Source: AAA044-D11 sp965268555
GTDB lineage: Bacteria; Actinomycetota; Actinomycetes; Nanopelagicales; Nanopelagicaceae
Length of the DNA stretch: 64,000 nt
Direction of reading: 5' to 3'
NCBI GenBank assembly: GCA_965268555.1
Contig: OZ254174.1
Coordinates: forward strand, 1,240,001 to 1,304,000
A program made the translations under genes and the position numbers. This document shows, in pieces, positions 9,909-18,708 of this stretch; positions within the stretch are counted from its first letter, which is position 1; the number at the start of each line of letters is the position of its first letter. A model generated the notes under the pieces. The model was not told where the DNA came from, did not search any database, and saw nothing but the letters and a program-made list of their open reading frames with translations.

Positions 9909-10928
9909 ATGCGAAATCCATTTGGTCGCAATCTCGCCATTGACATTGGTACAGCAAATACTGTTATCTACCAATCAAATAACGGAATTGTTCTAAACGA
10001 ACCAAGTGTGGTTTGCATAAATACTGATAGCGGCGAGATTCTCTCGGTCGGCCAAGAAGCTAGAAAAATGGTTGGTCGAACTCCAGGACATATTGTTTCA
10101 ATCAAACCACTTAAAGATGGTGTGGTTGCAGACTTTGAAACCGCGCAGAAAATGTTGCGCATGTTTCTCTCACAAGTAGGAGTTAGACGCTTTATTTCAA
10201 AACCAATTGTTGTAGTCGCAGTTCCACCAGTTGTTACTTCAGTAGAACATCGGGCAATTAAAGATGCCGCTTATGCCGCAGGTGCGAAAAAGGTTTACAT
10301 AATGGAGGAACCTATGGCTGCGGCTATTGGTGCTGGTTTGCCAATTCAAGAACCCATGGGATCGATGATCGTAGATATTGGTGGTGGCACAACAGATGTC
10401 GCAGTTATTTCGCTTGGTGGGATTGTTACATCTAGGTCTATCCGTGTCGGTGGCGATGCAATAGATTCAGCGATTATTAATTATATTAAAAATCAATACA
10501 ACTTAATGATTGGCGAGCGAACAGCCGAAGAAGTAAAGATGGCGATTGGATCTGCCATCCGTTTGAATGGTGAGAGCGATGCCAGAATTCGTGGCCGTGA
10601 TTTGGTTTCGGGCCTACCTAAAGATTTAATGGTTTCACCAAAAGAGATTCGCGAAGCAATTGAAGACCAGATTTCAAAGATTATTGGTGCAATCAAAGCA
10701 ACTTTGGATGAAACTCCACCGGATTTAGTTGCTGACTTATCGAGAAATGGCATTGTTTTAGCCGGCGGCGGCGCACTTCTAAAAGGCTTGCCAGAGCGGT
10801 TAATCAAAGAAACTGGAATGCCGGTACGAGTTGCAGATGATCCACTTTATTCAGTGGTGAATGGTGCGGGGCTTTGTGTTGAAAATATTGATTTGCTGCA
10901 ACAGATTTTGGCTCCGGAAAACCGCTAA
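9909..10928 (+). CDS. mreB: MreB-like rod-shape / actin-family ATPase
   Basis: A 339-residue bacterial actin. Motifs: phosphate 1 DIGTANTVIY (residues 12-21), phosphate 2 IVDIGGGTTDVAVISLGG, and adenosine-binding GGGALLKGLPERL. MreB filaments under the membrane direct lateral cell-wall synthesis. The gene stands alone here, without mreC, mreD or rodA, so it could be the main MreB or a paralogue; Mbl-like proteins are not separable by eye. It is divergent from ppk1 across a 172-bp gap. Confidence 0.92.
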   Translation: MRNPFGRNLAIDIGTANTVIYQSNNGIVLNEPSVVCINTDSGEILSVGQEARKMVGRTPGHIVSIKPLKDGVVADFETAQKMLRMFLSQVGVRRFISKPIVVVAVPPVVTSVEHRAIKDAAYAAGAKKVYIMEEPMAAAIGAGLPIQEPMGSMIVDIGGGTTDVAVISLGGIVTSRSIRVGGDAIDSAIINYIKNQYNLMIGERTAEEVKMAIGSAIRLNGESDARIRGRDLVSGLPKDLMVSPKEIREAIEDQISKIIGAIKATLDETPPDLVADLSRNGIVLAGGGALLKGLPERLIKETGMPVRVADDPLYSVVNGAGLCVENIDLLQQILAPENR

Positions 10929-10949
10929 AACCAGCTACTTCCAGGCTAT

Positions 10950-11726
10950 TTAATTCCAGGAAATTGGTGTTACGAATTTAGCCGATCTACCATCACCAGA
11001 TGATTTACCGCGGATGCGGCGCCAGATCCATGGCAGCACAAAGGTAATAATCCAAATAGTTCTCTCAGTATTTTTGAGAAAAGCAGATTTCTTTGCTGCG
11101 GGTGGAAGTGGGATTTTCCAGGCTGGATCAAAATCTTTTCCAAGTTTCTCTAAAACGGCTTGAGATAATCGCCAATGACCATCGGGATTCATATGCAATC
11201 TATCTCTTGCTAAAAATCTTAAATCAGCAAGCCATCTCGCATCATCAGCTTCTATGACAGTAGCGCCATATTTCTTCGCCACGCTTCGCACATTCACGTT
11301 GAACGAACTAAAACGCTCGTGCCAAAGTTGAGCAGTCTTGCCATTTCCTTCAACGCGATCTACAACAGTAAAAACTATTAAGGTAGCTCCAGTTTTTGCT
11401 AGATCTGATACCCCGCGTTCATATTTAGCGAAGGCGACCTCGGCCTGATAATTTGGGCGTAGGACATCATTTGCGCCAGCATGAAATGAAATCAAAGTCT
11501 CTGGGCCAGTTACAAAAGATTTAGCTACTGGAATTTGGTCATCAATAACCTGATGCAACAATTTTCCGCGAATTGCTAAATTTACATAGGTGAAATTTGG
11601 GCTTTCTTTTGCCAGAGTATCGGCGGTTCGATCAGCCCAACCACGATAATTTCCATCAACAATCTCATCACACATGCCCTCAGTCATTGAGTCACCAAGG
11701 GCAATGAAGCGTGTGAAAGTGGTCAT
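10950..11726 (-). CDS. SGNH/GDSL-family hydrolase
   Basis: A 258-residue SGNH hydrolase with block I GDSMTEG (Ser13), block III GAND, and block V DRLHMNPDGH with the catalytic Asp-x-x-His. These enzymes hydrolyse esters such as lipids or O-acetyl groups; the substrate is not deducible. The C-terminus has a hydrophobic stretch (TIWIITFVLPWIWRRI) that could sit on the membrane. It starts 2 nt after the end of rlmB and is probably in the carD-ispDF-cysS-rlmB transcription unit. Confidence 0.85.
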   Translation of the reverse strand: MTTFTRFIALGDSMTEGMCDEIVDGNYRGWADRTADTLAKESPNFTYVNLAIRGKLLHQVIDDQIPVAKSFVTGPETLISFHAGANDVLRPNYQAEVAFAKYERGVSDLAKTGATLIVFTVVDRVEGNGKTAQLWHERFSSFNVNVRSVAKKYGATVIEADDARWLADLRFLARDRLHMNPDGHWRLSQAVLEKLGKDFDPAWKIPLPPAAKKSAFLKNTERTIWIITFVLPWIWRRIRGKSSGDGRSAKFVTPISWN

Positions 11727-11728
11727 CG

Positions 11729-12553
11729 TTATTTTGCTCGCTTCTCGGCAATCCAGTACATAACAATCGCGGTCGCAACACTTGCATTTAAGGATTCAAC
11801 ATCGGATTGCATTGGAATTGAAAGTATTAAATCGCATTTTTCACGAACCAACCGTGATAAACCTTTTCCTTCGCTGCCCACAATTAAGTAAACAGATTCA
11901 GTTGCGAGTGAGAAACCTGGAAGTGATTCTTGACCGTCGGCATCTAGTCCAACTACAAAGAAACCAGCCTTTTTCGCATCTTCTATTGATCTCACCATAT
12001 TTGTTACTTGTGAAATCGGAAGTCTTGCTGCCGCCCCTGCTGATGATTTCCATGCTGAACCAGTCATTGCTGCGTTACGGCGTTCGGGAATTATTACGCC
12101 ATGAGCTCCGAATGCCGCAGCACTTCGCACAATCGCACCAAGATTATGTGGATCAGTTACACCATCTAAACCAATTAGCAGTCCTGGTTTTGTAGCGCTT
12201 AGCAAGACCGCTTCAAAATCTTTGTACTGGAATGGCTTGATAATTAAAGCAATTCCTTGGTGATTTGTTGTTCCAGTAACGCCATCTAATTGGCCACGTG
12301 GAACTTCTTTAATTCCTAAATCTTGATTCTTTGCTAACCGAAGAGCTTCGGTCATACGTTCATCAATTTCCGCGCGTTCTGCGATTAACAATTCTTTAGC
12401 CGGAATTCGGGCGCGAAGCGCTTCCACAACGCTGTTACGACCAGCAACTGCATCGCTGTTAGCACGAGTCTCTAATCGTGATTCAGGTTTGCGATTTGTT
12501 GGTCTACGAGATGGTGCGACATCTGCTTCACGACGTTTTTTTCCGGGGCGCAT
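11729..12553 (-). CDS. rlmB: 23S rRNA (guanosine-2'-O-)-methyltransferase RlmB (SPOUT)
   Basis: A 274-residue SpoU/TrmH-type SPOUT methyltransferase. The three knot motifs are visible: NLGAIVRSAAAFG, LIVGSEGKGLSRL and IPMQSDVESLNASVA. The basic, low-complexity first 35 residues precede the substrate-binding domain. RlmB methylates the 2'-O of a guanosine in 23S rRNA (G2251 in E. coli). Position just after cysS is the standard actinobacterial order. Confidence 0.93.
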   Translation of the reverse strand: MRPGKKRREADVAPSRRPTNRKPESRLETRANSDAVAGRNSVVEALRARIPAKELLIAERAEIDERMTEALRLAKNQDLGIKEVPRGQLDGVTGTTNHQGIALIIKPFQYKDFEAVLLSATKPGLLIGLDGVTDPHNLGAIVRSAAAFGAHGVIIPERRNAAMTGSAWKSSAGAAARLPISQVTNMVRSIEDAKKAGFFVVGLDADGQESLPGFSLATESVYLIVGSEGKGLSRLVREKCDLILSIPMQSDVESLNASVATAIVMYWIAEKRAK

Positions 12554-12572
12554 TTATTTTTCGATTCTTTTA

Positions 12573-13970
12573 TTAGTTCACGGTCCAGCGCGAGCCGGTT
12601 GGGGTGTCTTCGATTGTTATACCTAAAGCTGTGAGGGAATCTCTAATTGCATCACTTGCTGCAAAATCTTTGCGGGCGCGTGCCGCAGTGCGTTGCTCAA
12701 GGGCTAATGAGATTAAGCCATCTAGAAGTTCGGTCTTTGCACTATTAGAACCAGTAAATACTGGGTCGAATGGATCGCATCCAAGAATTGAAAGTGCACC
12801 ACGAACTTCGCTAGCGCTCTTTGCAAGAGCCCCTAAATCATTTTCAGTTATCGCACTGTTTCCGATTCGGACTAACTCTGAAATATCGGCAAGTGCTTGT
12901 GGAACTGCTAAATCGTTATTCATAGCGGTGGCAAATTGCACCGAAATACTTGGCTCAATCTCCCGCTTTAAAAGCTCTTTTGCCCGTTGCAGGAAGCCTT
13001 CAACGCGACGGAAATTTACGGACGATTCCTCTAGCGCTTCAAACGAAAACTCCAACATTGATCGGTAATGAGCGCTGCCGAGATACCAGCGCAATTCAAT
13101 ACCGCGAACCTTCTTCAAAATTTCCATAACTTGAAGGGAATTTCCAAGTGACTTGCTCATCTTTTCACCCGATGTTGTTACCCATGCGTTGTGCATCCAA
13201 ATATTTGCGAATTTCCAACCTGCAGATTCAGATTGCGCAATTTCATTTTCGTGATGCGGGAAAATTAAATCTAAGCCGCCACCATGAATATCAAATGCTT
13301 CACCAAGGTATGCGTGGGCCATAGCTGAACATTCCAAGTGCCATCCGGGGCGGCCATCGCCCCATGGCGTTGGCCAAGATGGATCCCCTGGTTTTGCCGC
13401 TTTCCAAAGTGCAAAGTCACGTGGATCTTTCTTGAATGTTAAATCAGCATCATCTGCTGATTGCAGATCATCTAACTTCTGATTTGAAAGTGTTAAGTAA
13501 GACTTCAATTTACGAACTTCTAAATAAACATCACCATTGCCTGGTGCATACGCGCTTCCATTTGCAATGAGCGCTTCCATAAGTTGAATCATCTGAGTTA
13601 TATGCCCAGTCGCACGTGGTTCATAAGTTGGAGGGAGAACATTTAGCGCGGCATAGGCATCGCTAAATGCCCGTTCGTATTTCATCGCAACCGCCCACCA
13701 AGGAATCTCTTCGTGAACTGCTTTATGCAAAATTTTGTCATCAATATCTGTAACATTTCGAACGAAAGTTACGTCGTATCCAATTGCACTCAGCCAGCGA
13801 CGCAAAATATCGAAGTTAACGCCAGAGCGAATATGGCCAATATGTGGTGGTGCTTGCACTGTGGCACCGCACAAATAAATTCCAACTTTTCCAGCGCTTA
13901 GTGGCACGAATTTTGAGACCGCGCGATCTGCGGTGTTATATAAATTTAGATCGCTAGCTGTCGTGGTCAT
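12573..13970 (-). CDS. cysS: Cysteinyl-tRNA synthetase
   Basis: A class I aminoacyl-tRNA synthetase that charges tRNA-Cys. Seen: the Zn/Cys segment GIYLCGATVQ, the HIGH motif as PPHIGHIRSG, the WHLECSAMA segment, GGGLDLIFPHHENE, and the KMSKS loop EKMSKSLGN. Its length and C-terminal domain fit CysS rather than the paralogue MshC of mycothiol synthesis. The start is ATG 13970; TTG 13976 with GGAAG seven bases upstream is a real alternative. The gene follows ispDF directly. Confidence 0.95.
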   Translation of the reverse strand: MTTTASDLNLYNTADRAVSKFVPLSAGKVGIYLCGATVQAPPHIGHIRSGVNFDILRRWLSAIGYDVTFVRNVTDIDDKILHKAVHEEIPWWAVAMKYERAFSDAYAALNVLPPTYEPRATGHITQMIQLMEALIANGSAYAPGNGDVYLEVRKLKSYLTLSNQKLDDLQSADDADLTFKKDPRDFALWKAAKPGDPSWPTPWGDGRPGWHLECSAMAHAYLGEAFDIHGGGLDLIFPHHENEIAQSESAGWKFANIWMHNAWVTTSGEKMSKSLGNSLQVMEILKKVRGIELRWYLGSAHYRSMLEFSFEALEESSVNFRRVEGFLQRAKELLKREIEPSISVQFATAMNNDLAVPQALADISELVRIGNSAITENDLGALAKSASEVRGALSILGCDPFDPVFTGSNSAKTELLDGLISLALEQRTAARARKDFAASDAIRDSLTALGITIEDTPTGSRWTVN

Positions 13971-13979
13971 TGGCAAATT

Positions 13980-15128
13980 CTAGCTTCCACTACGAACTAT
14001 CAAAGCTGTAGCGATTGCGCCCAAGCCCTTGCCTTCGCCAGTTAAACCAAGTCCATCAGTAGTTGTTGCTGTTACTGAAACTTGGGCACCGCCGAGTGCT
14101 TGTGAAATCTTTGCAATCGCATCTAATCTGCGTGGCCCAATCTTTGGACGATTGCCAACTATCTGCACCGCAACGCTTTGAATTCCAAAACCTGCAGTTG
14201 TAATTAACTTTAGGGTCTCACCTAATAAACGTTCGCCAGATGCACCGGCATATTCGGGTTTAGATATTCCAAAGTTAGAACCGAGATCACCAATACCGGC
14301 GGCGGCAAATAGCGCGTCACAAATTGCATGTGATGCAACATCGCCATCAGAATGACCATCGACGCCGATTTCATTCTCCCAGAGCAAACCAGCGAGCCAG
14401 AGTTCACGTTTTGGATCGCTAGAAAAGGCATGTGCATCAACACCAACTCCAGCGCGAATATCACTTGATCCACTTGGAATTAAATACTTCAGTGCTGCAG
14501 CTAAATCATCTGGGTTTGTAACTTTAAGCGCGCGCTCTTCGCCAGCAATTATTTTTACCTTACCCCGCATAGCTTCTACTAGTGCGCCATCATCAGTTGC
14601 TTCGATATTTTGCATATGTGCTTTTATTAAAGTTTCACGCGCAAATCCTTGTGGCGTCTGCACTGCACGAAGGCGTTCACGATTTGGGGTCGCTACAACA
14701 TAATTCGAAGCATCTACTTCTTTAATTGTGTCCGAAACACTCAACGCTGGGATAACCGCAACTTCGCCACTTGCGAGCGCAGAAATAATAACTTCGCCCA
14801 GTTTGCTTGTTGCCAAAGGTCTTGCGGCATCATGAACCAGAATAAATTCAACATCGGAATCAATGCTTTCGAGTGCAATCTTTACGCTCTTGGTTCGAGT
14901 AGATCCACCGGTAACAACAGTTACGGTATCGCCAAGAAGTTCGCGGAACTTATCTTCAAAGCCCGCAGGGGCAGCAACAATAATTTGTGATGCAATCGCG
15001 CCCAGGTTTAAAACTGAATGTTCAATAAGGGTTCGACCATTTAACTGGACAAGTGCTTTTGGAATAGGTGCGCCGAATCTTTCACCACTGCCTGCAGCGG
15101 GAATGAGTAGTGCAACTTTAGGAAGCAC
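13980..15128 (-). CDS. ispDF: Bifunctional IspD/IspF (MEP pathway)
   Basis: A fusion of two MEP-pathway enzymes. Residues about 1-220 are IspD, 2-C-methyl-D-erythritol 4-phosphate cytidylyltransferase (PAAGSGERFGAPIPKAL, VHDAARPLA). The rest is IspF, 2-C-methyl-D-erythritol 2,4-cyclodiphosphate synthase (GVGVDAHAF, GHSDGDVASHAICDALF). They work two steps apart in isoprenoid precursor synthesis. I prefer GTG 15128, just after the carD stop, because it leaves the usual short lead before the PAAGSG motif; ATG 15149 would add seven residues and overlap carD. Confidence 0.93.
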   Translation of the reverse strand: MLPKVALLIPAAGSGERFGAPIPKALVQLNGRTLIEHSVLNLGAIASQIIVAAPAGFEDKFRELLGDTVTVVTGGSTRTKSVKIALESIDSDVEFILVHDAARPLATSKLGEVIISALASGEVAVIPALSVSDTIKEVDASNYVVATPNRERLRAVQTPQGFARETLIKAHMQNIEATDDGALVEAMRGKVKIIAGEERALKVTNPDDLAAALKYLIPSGSSDIRAGVGVDAHAFSSDPKRELWLAGLLWENEIGVDGHSDGDVASHAICDALFAAAGIGDLGSNFGISKPEYAGASGERLLGETLKLITTAGFGIQSVAVQIVGNRPKIGPRRLDAIAKISQALGGAQVSVTATTTDGLGLTGEGKGLGAIATALIVRSGS

Positions 15129-15129
15129 G

Positions 15130-15612
15130 TTAAGAAGCGAGGACCTCATCTAGCATCACGCCGGCCTTCTCTTCATCTGTGCGCTCGGCAAGTGCGAGTT
15201 CAGAAACCAAAATTTGCTTAGCCTTTGAGAGCATGCGCTTCTCGCCAGCTGATAATCCACGGTCTAGATCGCGGCGGTAAAGATCACGAACTACTTCAGC
15301 AACCTTGATTACATCGCCTGAAGCCAGCTTCTCAACGTTCGCCTTATAGCGACGAGACCAGTTTGTTGGCTCTTCGGTGTATGGCTGACGTAATACATTA
15401 AATACTCGATCAAGTCCGGCTGAGTCGACCACATCGCGAACGCCTACTAAATCTACGTTCTCTGCTGGGACTCGAACTGTTAGGTCGCCTTGTGCAACCT
15501 TTAGAACCAAATAGATTTTCTCTTCGCCTTTAATGGTCCGGGTCTCAATTGCTTCAATGAGAGCCGCCCCGTGATGGGGGTAAACAACGGTTTCGCCGAC
15601 CTTAAAAGTCAT
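15130..15612 (-). CDS. carD: CarD-family RNA polymerase-binding regulator
   Basis: A 160-residue CarD. The N-terminal Tudor-like RNAP-interaction domain starts MTFKVGETVVYPHHGAA, and the C-terminal helical DNA-binding part includes NWSRRYKANVEKL. In actinobacteria CarD stabilises the open complex at rRNA and many other promoters and is essential in mycobacteria. ATG 15612 is preceded by GAAAGG at good spacing and matches the family start; an upstream in-frame start at 15651 is not needed. It heads the carD-ispDF-cysS-rlmB unit. Confidence 0.94.
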   Translation of the reverse strand: MTFKVGETVVYPHHGAALIEAIETRTIKGEEKIYLVLKVAQGDLTVRVPAENVDLVGVRDVVDSAGLDRVFNVLRQPYTEEPTNWSRRYKANVEKLASGDVIKVAEVVRDLYRRDLDRGLSAGEKRMLSKAKQILVSELALAERTDEEKAGVMLDEVLAS

Positions 15613-15653
15613 TAATTTGGCCTTTCGATAGAAGCCAAGGATACCATTCACTC

Positions 15654-16133
15654 ATGCTTAAGAAAAACCTGAAATCAGCCATATCCGCCCTCTTTGGAGC
15701 CCTTTTAGTAGTTGCGCTAGCAGGTTGTAACGCCTCTGGCCCAGATGCCCCAACTCGCACGATTCGACAAGTGACTGATGGCGTTGAAGCAACTTCAGGT
15801 TCTCTAAAGGCAGTAAATGTTCTGCTTGTAACTCAAGAAGATGGATCTGCGGTTCTAGTTGGAACAATTGTTAACTCTGGTGATGAGAGCGATTCGATAA
15901 CTGGAATTACTGCAAATAGCGTTGCTGGAATTTTGAATGTGAAGCCACTTGGGAAAAACGCACCAGCTATTTTTGCCGGAGATTCTGCAAATTCAACAGC
16001 AATATTTACTGGTTTAAATGTTCCAGCAAGTAAGCATGTGGATGTTCTAATTACTTTTGCTAACGCCGAACCAATGAAGTTAGATGTTTTGGTCCGCGAA
16101 AAAGCTGAATACTATTCAAGCGTCGGGAATTAA
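15654..16133 (+). CDS. Small predicted lipoprotein
   Basis: A 159-residue exported protein. It has Lys-rich residues, a hydrophobic stretch and the lipobox LAGC (Cys25), so it should be lipid-anchored on the outer face of the membrane. The mature part is beta-rich and resembles the small immunoglobulin-like lipoproteins of actinobacteria without a clear family. It is divergent from carD and ends overlapping the convergent regX3 by 4 nt. A copper-chaperone (PCu(A)C-like) fold is possible, but no metal motif is seen. Confidence 0.75.
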   Translation: MLKKNLKSAISALFGALLVVALAGCNASGPDAPTRTIRQVTDGVEATSGSLKAVNVLLVTQEDGSAVLVGTIVNSGDESDSITGITANSVAGILNVKPLGKNAPAIFAGDSANSTAIFTGLNVPASKHVDVLITFANAEPMKLDVLVREKAEYYSSVGN

Positions 16134-16810
16134 TTCTCGAATTTATATCCGAGCCCGCGTACTGTCTGAATAAAGATTGGCTCCGCAGGATCTTTTTCAA
16201 TCTTGGCGCGAAGTCGCTTGATATGAACATCTAAAGTCTTAGTGTCGCCAAAATAATCGCTGCCCCATACTCGATCGATTAATTGAGTTCTAGTTAGAAC
16301 TCGGCCGGAATTGCGCATTAAGAATTCAAGTAATTCAAATTCCTTAAGTGGGAAAGCAACATCGGCTCCGTTAATACTCACCTTGTGTCGCTCGACATCC
16401 ATACGGACTGGGCCGGCTTCAAGAATTCCATCTTTAATTGAATCTTCTTCACCTTGGCGGCGCAGTACCGCGCGAACTCGAGCAATTAATTCGCGTGATG
16501 AATACGGCTTAGTTACGTAATCATCCGCGCCAAGTTCAAGTCCAACGACTTTATCTACTTCTGCATCCTTAGCAGTCAACATAATAATTGGAACGTTAGA
16601 ACGAGTCCGAAGTTGGCGGCACACTTCAGTTCCGGATAAACCTGGAAGCATCAAATCTAAAAGAACTAAATCCGCACCGTGGCGATCGAACTGTTCAATT
16701 GCAGCTGGCCCCGTGTCCGCGACGATTACCTCAAAGCCCTCTTTGCCCAATAAATATGCGAGGGCGTCAGAGAATGAAGCTTCATCTTCGACTACAAGGA
16801 TCTTTGTCAT
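16130..16810 (-). CDS. regX3: Response regulator RegX3-like (OmpR/PhoB family)
   Basis: A 226-residue response regulator. The receiver has acidic E8-D9, phosphoacceptor Asp52 (LVLLDLMLPG) and Lys in VTKPYSSRELIARV. The C-terminal winged helix ends in DVHIKRLRAKIE...TVRGLGYKFE. In actinobacteria SenX3-RegX3 controls the phosphate-starvation response. It overlaps senX3 by 4 nt (ATGA), with phoU divergent upstream. It is expected to bind the PHO-type direct repeat at 17998-18019. Confidence 0.92.
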   Translation of the reverse strand: MTKILVVEDEASFSDALAYLLGKEGFEVIVADTGPAAIEQFDRHGADLVLLDLMLPGLSGTEVCRQLRTRSNVPIIMLTAKDAEVDKVVGLELGADDYVTKPYSSRELIARVRAVLRRQGEEDSIKDGILEAGPVRMDVERHKVSINGADVAFPLKEFELLEFLMRNSGRVLTRTQLIDRVWGSDYFGDTKTLDVHIKRLRAKIEKDPAEPIFIQTVRGLGYKFEN

Positions 16811-17916
16811 TTAATTGCCTCCACGGCAGATGTTGAGTTAGTGCTTAGGTCAATTGCAAGCGGTAGTCGAATTGTGAAGGTGCTTCCGGCGCCCTCAACA
16901 CTCCAAACTGAAATATCGCCACCATGATTAGTGACAACATGTTTAACTATTGAAAGTCCAAGACCAGTTCCGCCAGTTATTCGAGAGCGTGCGGCATCAA
17001 CTCGGTAGAAACGTTCGAATATTCTCTCTAAATCTTTCTCGGGAATTCCAATTCCTTGATCCGAAACTGCAATTTCACAAATTCCATCTGCCTCATTTAC
17101 GCCAATTGCCACCCGCGTTGCATCAGGACTGTAGTTAATGGCATTTTCAATTAAGTTATGAATGGCCATTGTTACTTGGTCTCTATCGCCATTAACCACT
17201 GAAGAGTCATTGTTGTTGTAGACGATCTCAACTTTGCGAGCTTCCGCATTTAATCGTGATTGATCGATTGCTTCTTTAATGCTCTCACTAATTGCAAATG
17301 GTTGAGCGCGCTTTAGTGGATCATCGTCTTGAAGTCTGGATAAATTAATAATTTCCTGAACTAAATCTGTAAGCCGAGATGCTTCAGATTGCATTCGAGT
17401 TGCAAACCTGGTGATTGATTCTGGATCATCACTCGCTCCCAGAACAGCTTCGCTCAAAATTGAAAGTGCTCCGATTGGCGTCTTTAGCTCATGTGAAATA
17501 TTTGCGACAAAATCTCGACGAATTGAATCAAGCCTGCGCATTTCGCTGTCATCAAATATCAAAATAACGATAAGTCCATCATCACCAAGTAGTGAAACTC
17601 GAACTAAAAGGTCATGAGTTCCAGCACCAATTGGGCCGCGCGGCAATTCCATTGTTACTTCTTGCGTCTTGCCAGATCTGCGAGTTGCCCGCACTAAGCG
17701 AAGAAGAAATTCATTATTTAGGTGTTGATCTCGAATAATGTTTAGAGTTGAAACCCCATCTGAATGTTCTAGTACAACTTCGCCATTACCTAAAACAATA
17801 TTCTCGGCATCAAATAATCTAAGTAAATCTCGAAGAGATTGTGGCAATAATTCGGAGTCGCCAGATCGCTCGCCACTATTACTTCGCTTGGCGTTCTTTT
17901 TAAAGATCCTGGACAT
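16807..17916 (-). CDS. senX3: Sensor histidine kinase SenX3-like, apparently without membrane segments
   Basis: A 369-residue histidine kinase. A PAS-like region spans residues about 25-125, HisKA has phosphoacceptor His142 (FVANISHELKTPIGAL), and the HATPase has N-box HNLIENAINYSP and G-boxes DQGIGIPEKD and GGTGLGLSIV. Classical SenX3 has two N-terminal transmembrane helices; here the protein begins MSRIFKKNAKRSNS and an in-frame TGA lies a short way upstream of the ATG, so no membrane anchor is encoded. It would act in the cytoplasm, perhaps tied to PhoU/Pst. Partner regX3 overlaps by 4 nt. Confidence 0.88.
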   Translation of the reverse strand: MSRIFKKNAKRSNSGERSGDSELLPQSLRDLLRLFDAENIVLGNGEVVLEHSDGVSTLNIIRDQHLNNEFLLRLVRATRRSGKTQEVTMELPRGPIGAGTHDLLVRVSLLGDDGLIVILIFDDSEMRRLDSIRRDFVANISHELKTPIGALSILSEAVLGASDDPESITRFATRMQSEASRLTDLVQEIINLSRLQDDDPLKRAQPFAISESIKEAIDQSRLNAEARKVEIVYNNNDSSVVNGDRDQVTMAIHNLIENAINYSPDATRVAIGVNEADGICEIAVSDQGIGIPEKDLERIFERFYRVDAARSRITGGTGLGLSIVKHVVTNHGGDISVWSVEGAGSTFTIRLPLAIDLSTNSTSAVEAIK

Positions 17917-17997
17917 GTTCGTATCGTAGAAGAGCCGGACAATTCACCCATACCAAACCCCCTATATTGGGCCGACAATCCCGATTCTTAACCTTTA

Positions 17998-18019
17998 GTT
18001 CAAGGCGCGTTCATACTCC
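17998..18019 (+). promoter_or_regulatory. Putative PHO box (two 11-nt direct repeats)
   Basis: GTTCAAGGCGC (17998-18008) is followed at once by GTTCATACTCC (18009-18019), 39 nt before the phoU start and in the divergent gap to senX3. Two 11-nt repeats beginning GTTCA are the pattern of actinobacterial PhoP/RegX3-type phosphate boxes. Position between phoU and senX3-regX3 supports autoregulation. Confidence 0.55.
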
Positions 18020-18057
18020 TACCGCGATAGATAGCGCCGCCCGACTATTCTTAGCCA

Positions 18058-18705
18058 ATGCGCAACGCCTTTCATGATGAGCTAGATGCAATCGGTACCA
18101 CCCTTCTGCAGATGGCTGGCCTGGTTAAAGTGGCCATGAATGATGCAACCACAGCTCTTCTTACAGTTGATTTAAATTGCGCCGAAAAAGTTATTGCGGC
18201 CGATGATGTAATCGATGAGATTCAACATGAATTAGATGCACGCACAATTAATTTAATGGCACGTCAGCAACCAGTTGCTTCTGACCTTCGCACTTTAGTT
18301 ACTTCACTTCGCATGAGTGCCGACCTAGAACGAATGGGCGATCTTGCACACCACGTTGCCAAGCAAGCTCGCATGAGATATCCAAATAGCGCAGTTCCAG
18401 CAGAACTAACACCAACTATTACTGCAATGGGACTTGTCGCAGATAAATTAATTGACAAGCTTTCATCAGTTATGGAACATCGCGACACAGTTCGCGCTCT
18501 TGAAATTGAAACTGATGATGATGAAATGGACAAATTGCACCGCGATTTAATCAGTATTCTCCTCGATGAGAACTGGCCACACGGAATTGAAACCGCGATT
18601 GATATGACACTTCTTGGTCGATACTACGAACGTTTTGCAGATCACGCAGTATCTATCTCTCGCCGCGTTTACTTCCTTGTTACTGGTGAATACTCAAGTA
18701 ATTAA
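18058..18705 (+). CDS. phoU: PhoU phosphate-signalling protein
   Basis: A 215-residue PhoU made of two three-helix repeats, each with the metal-binding E/D-x-x-x-D pattern (first repeat DDVIDEIQHELD, second DDEMDKLHRDL). The start MRNAFHDELD is typical. PhoU links phosphate transport to the sensor kinase and dampens the response when phosphate is abundant. It is divergent from senX3-regX3 with a PHO-like box between, and convergent with gpmA 3 nt downstream. Confidence 0.93.
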   Translation: MRNAFHDELDAIGTTLLQMAGLVKVAMNDATTALLTVDLNCAEKVIAADDVIDEIQHELDARTINLMARQQPVASDLRTLVTSLRMSADLERMGDLAHHVAKQARMRYPNSAVPAELTPTITAMGLVADKLIDKLSSVMEHRDTVRALEIETDDDEMDKLHRDLISILLDENWPHGIETAIDMTLLGRYYERFADHAVSISRRVYFLVTGEYSSN

Positions 18706-18708
18706 TTT

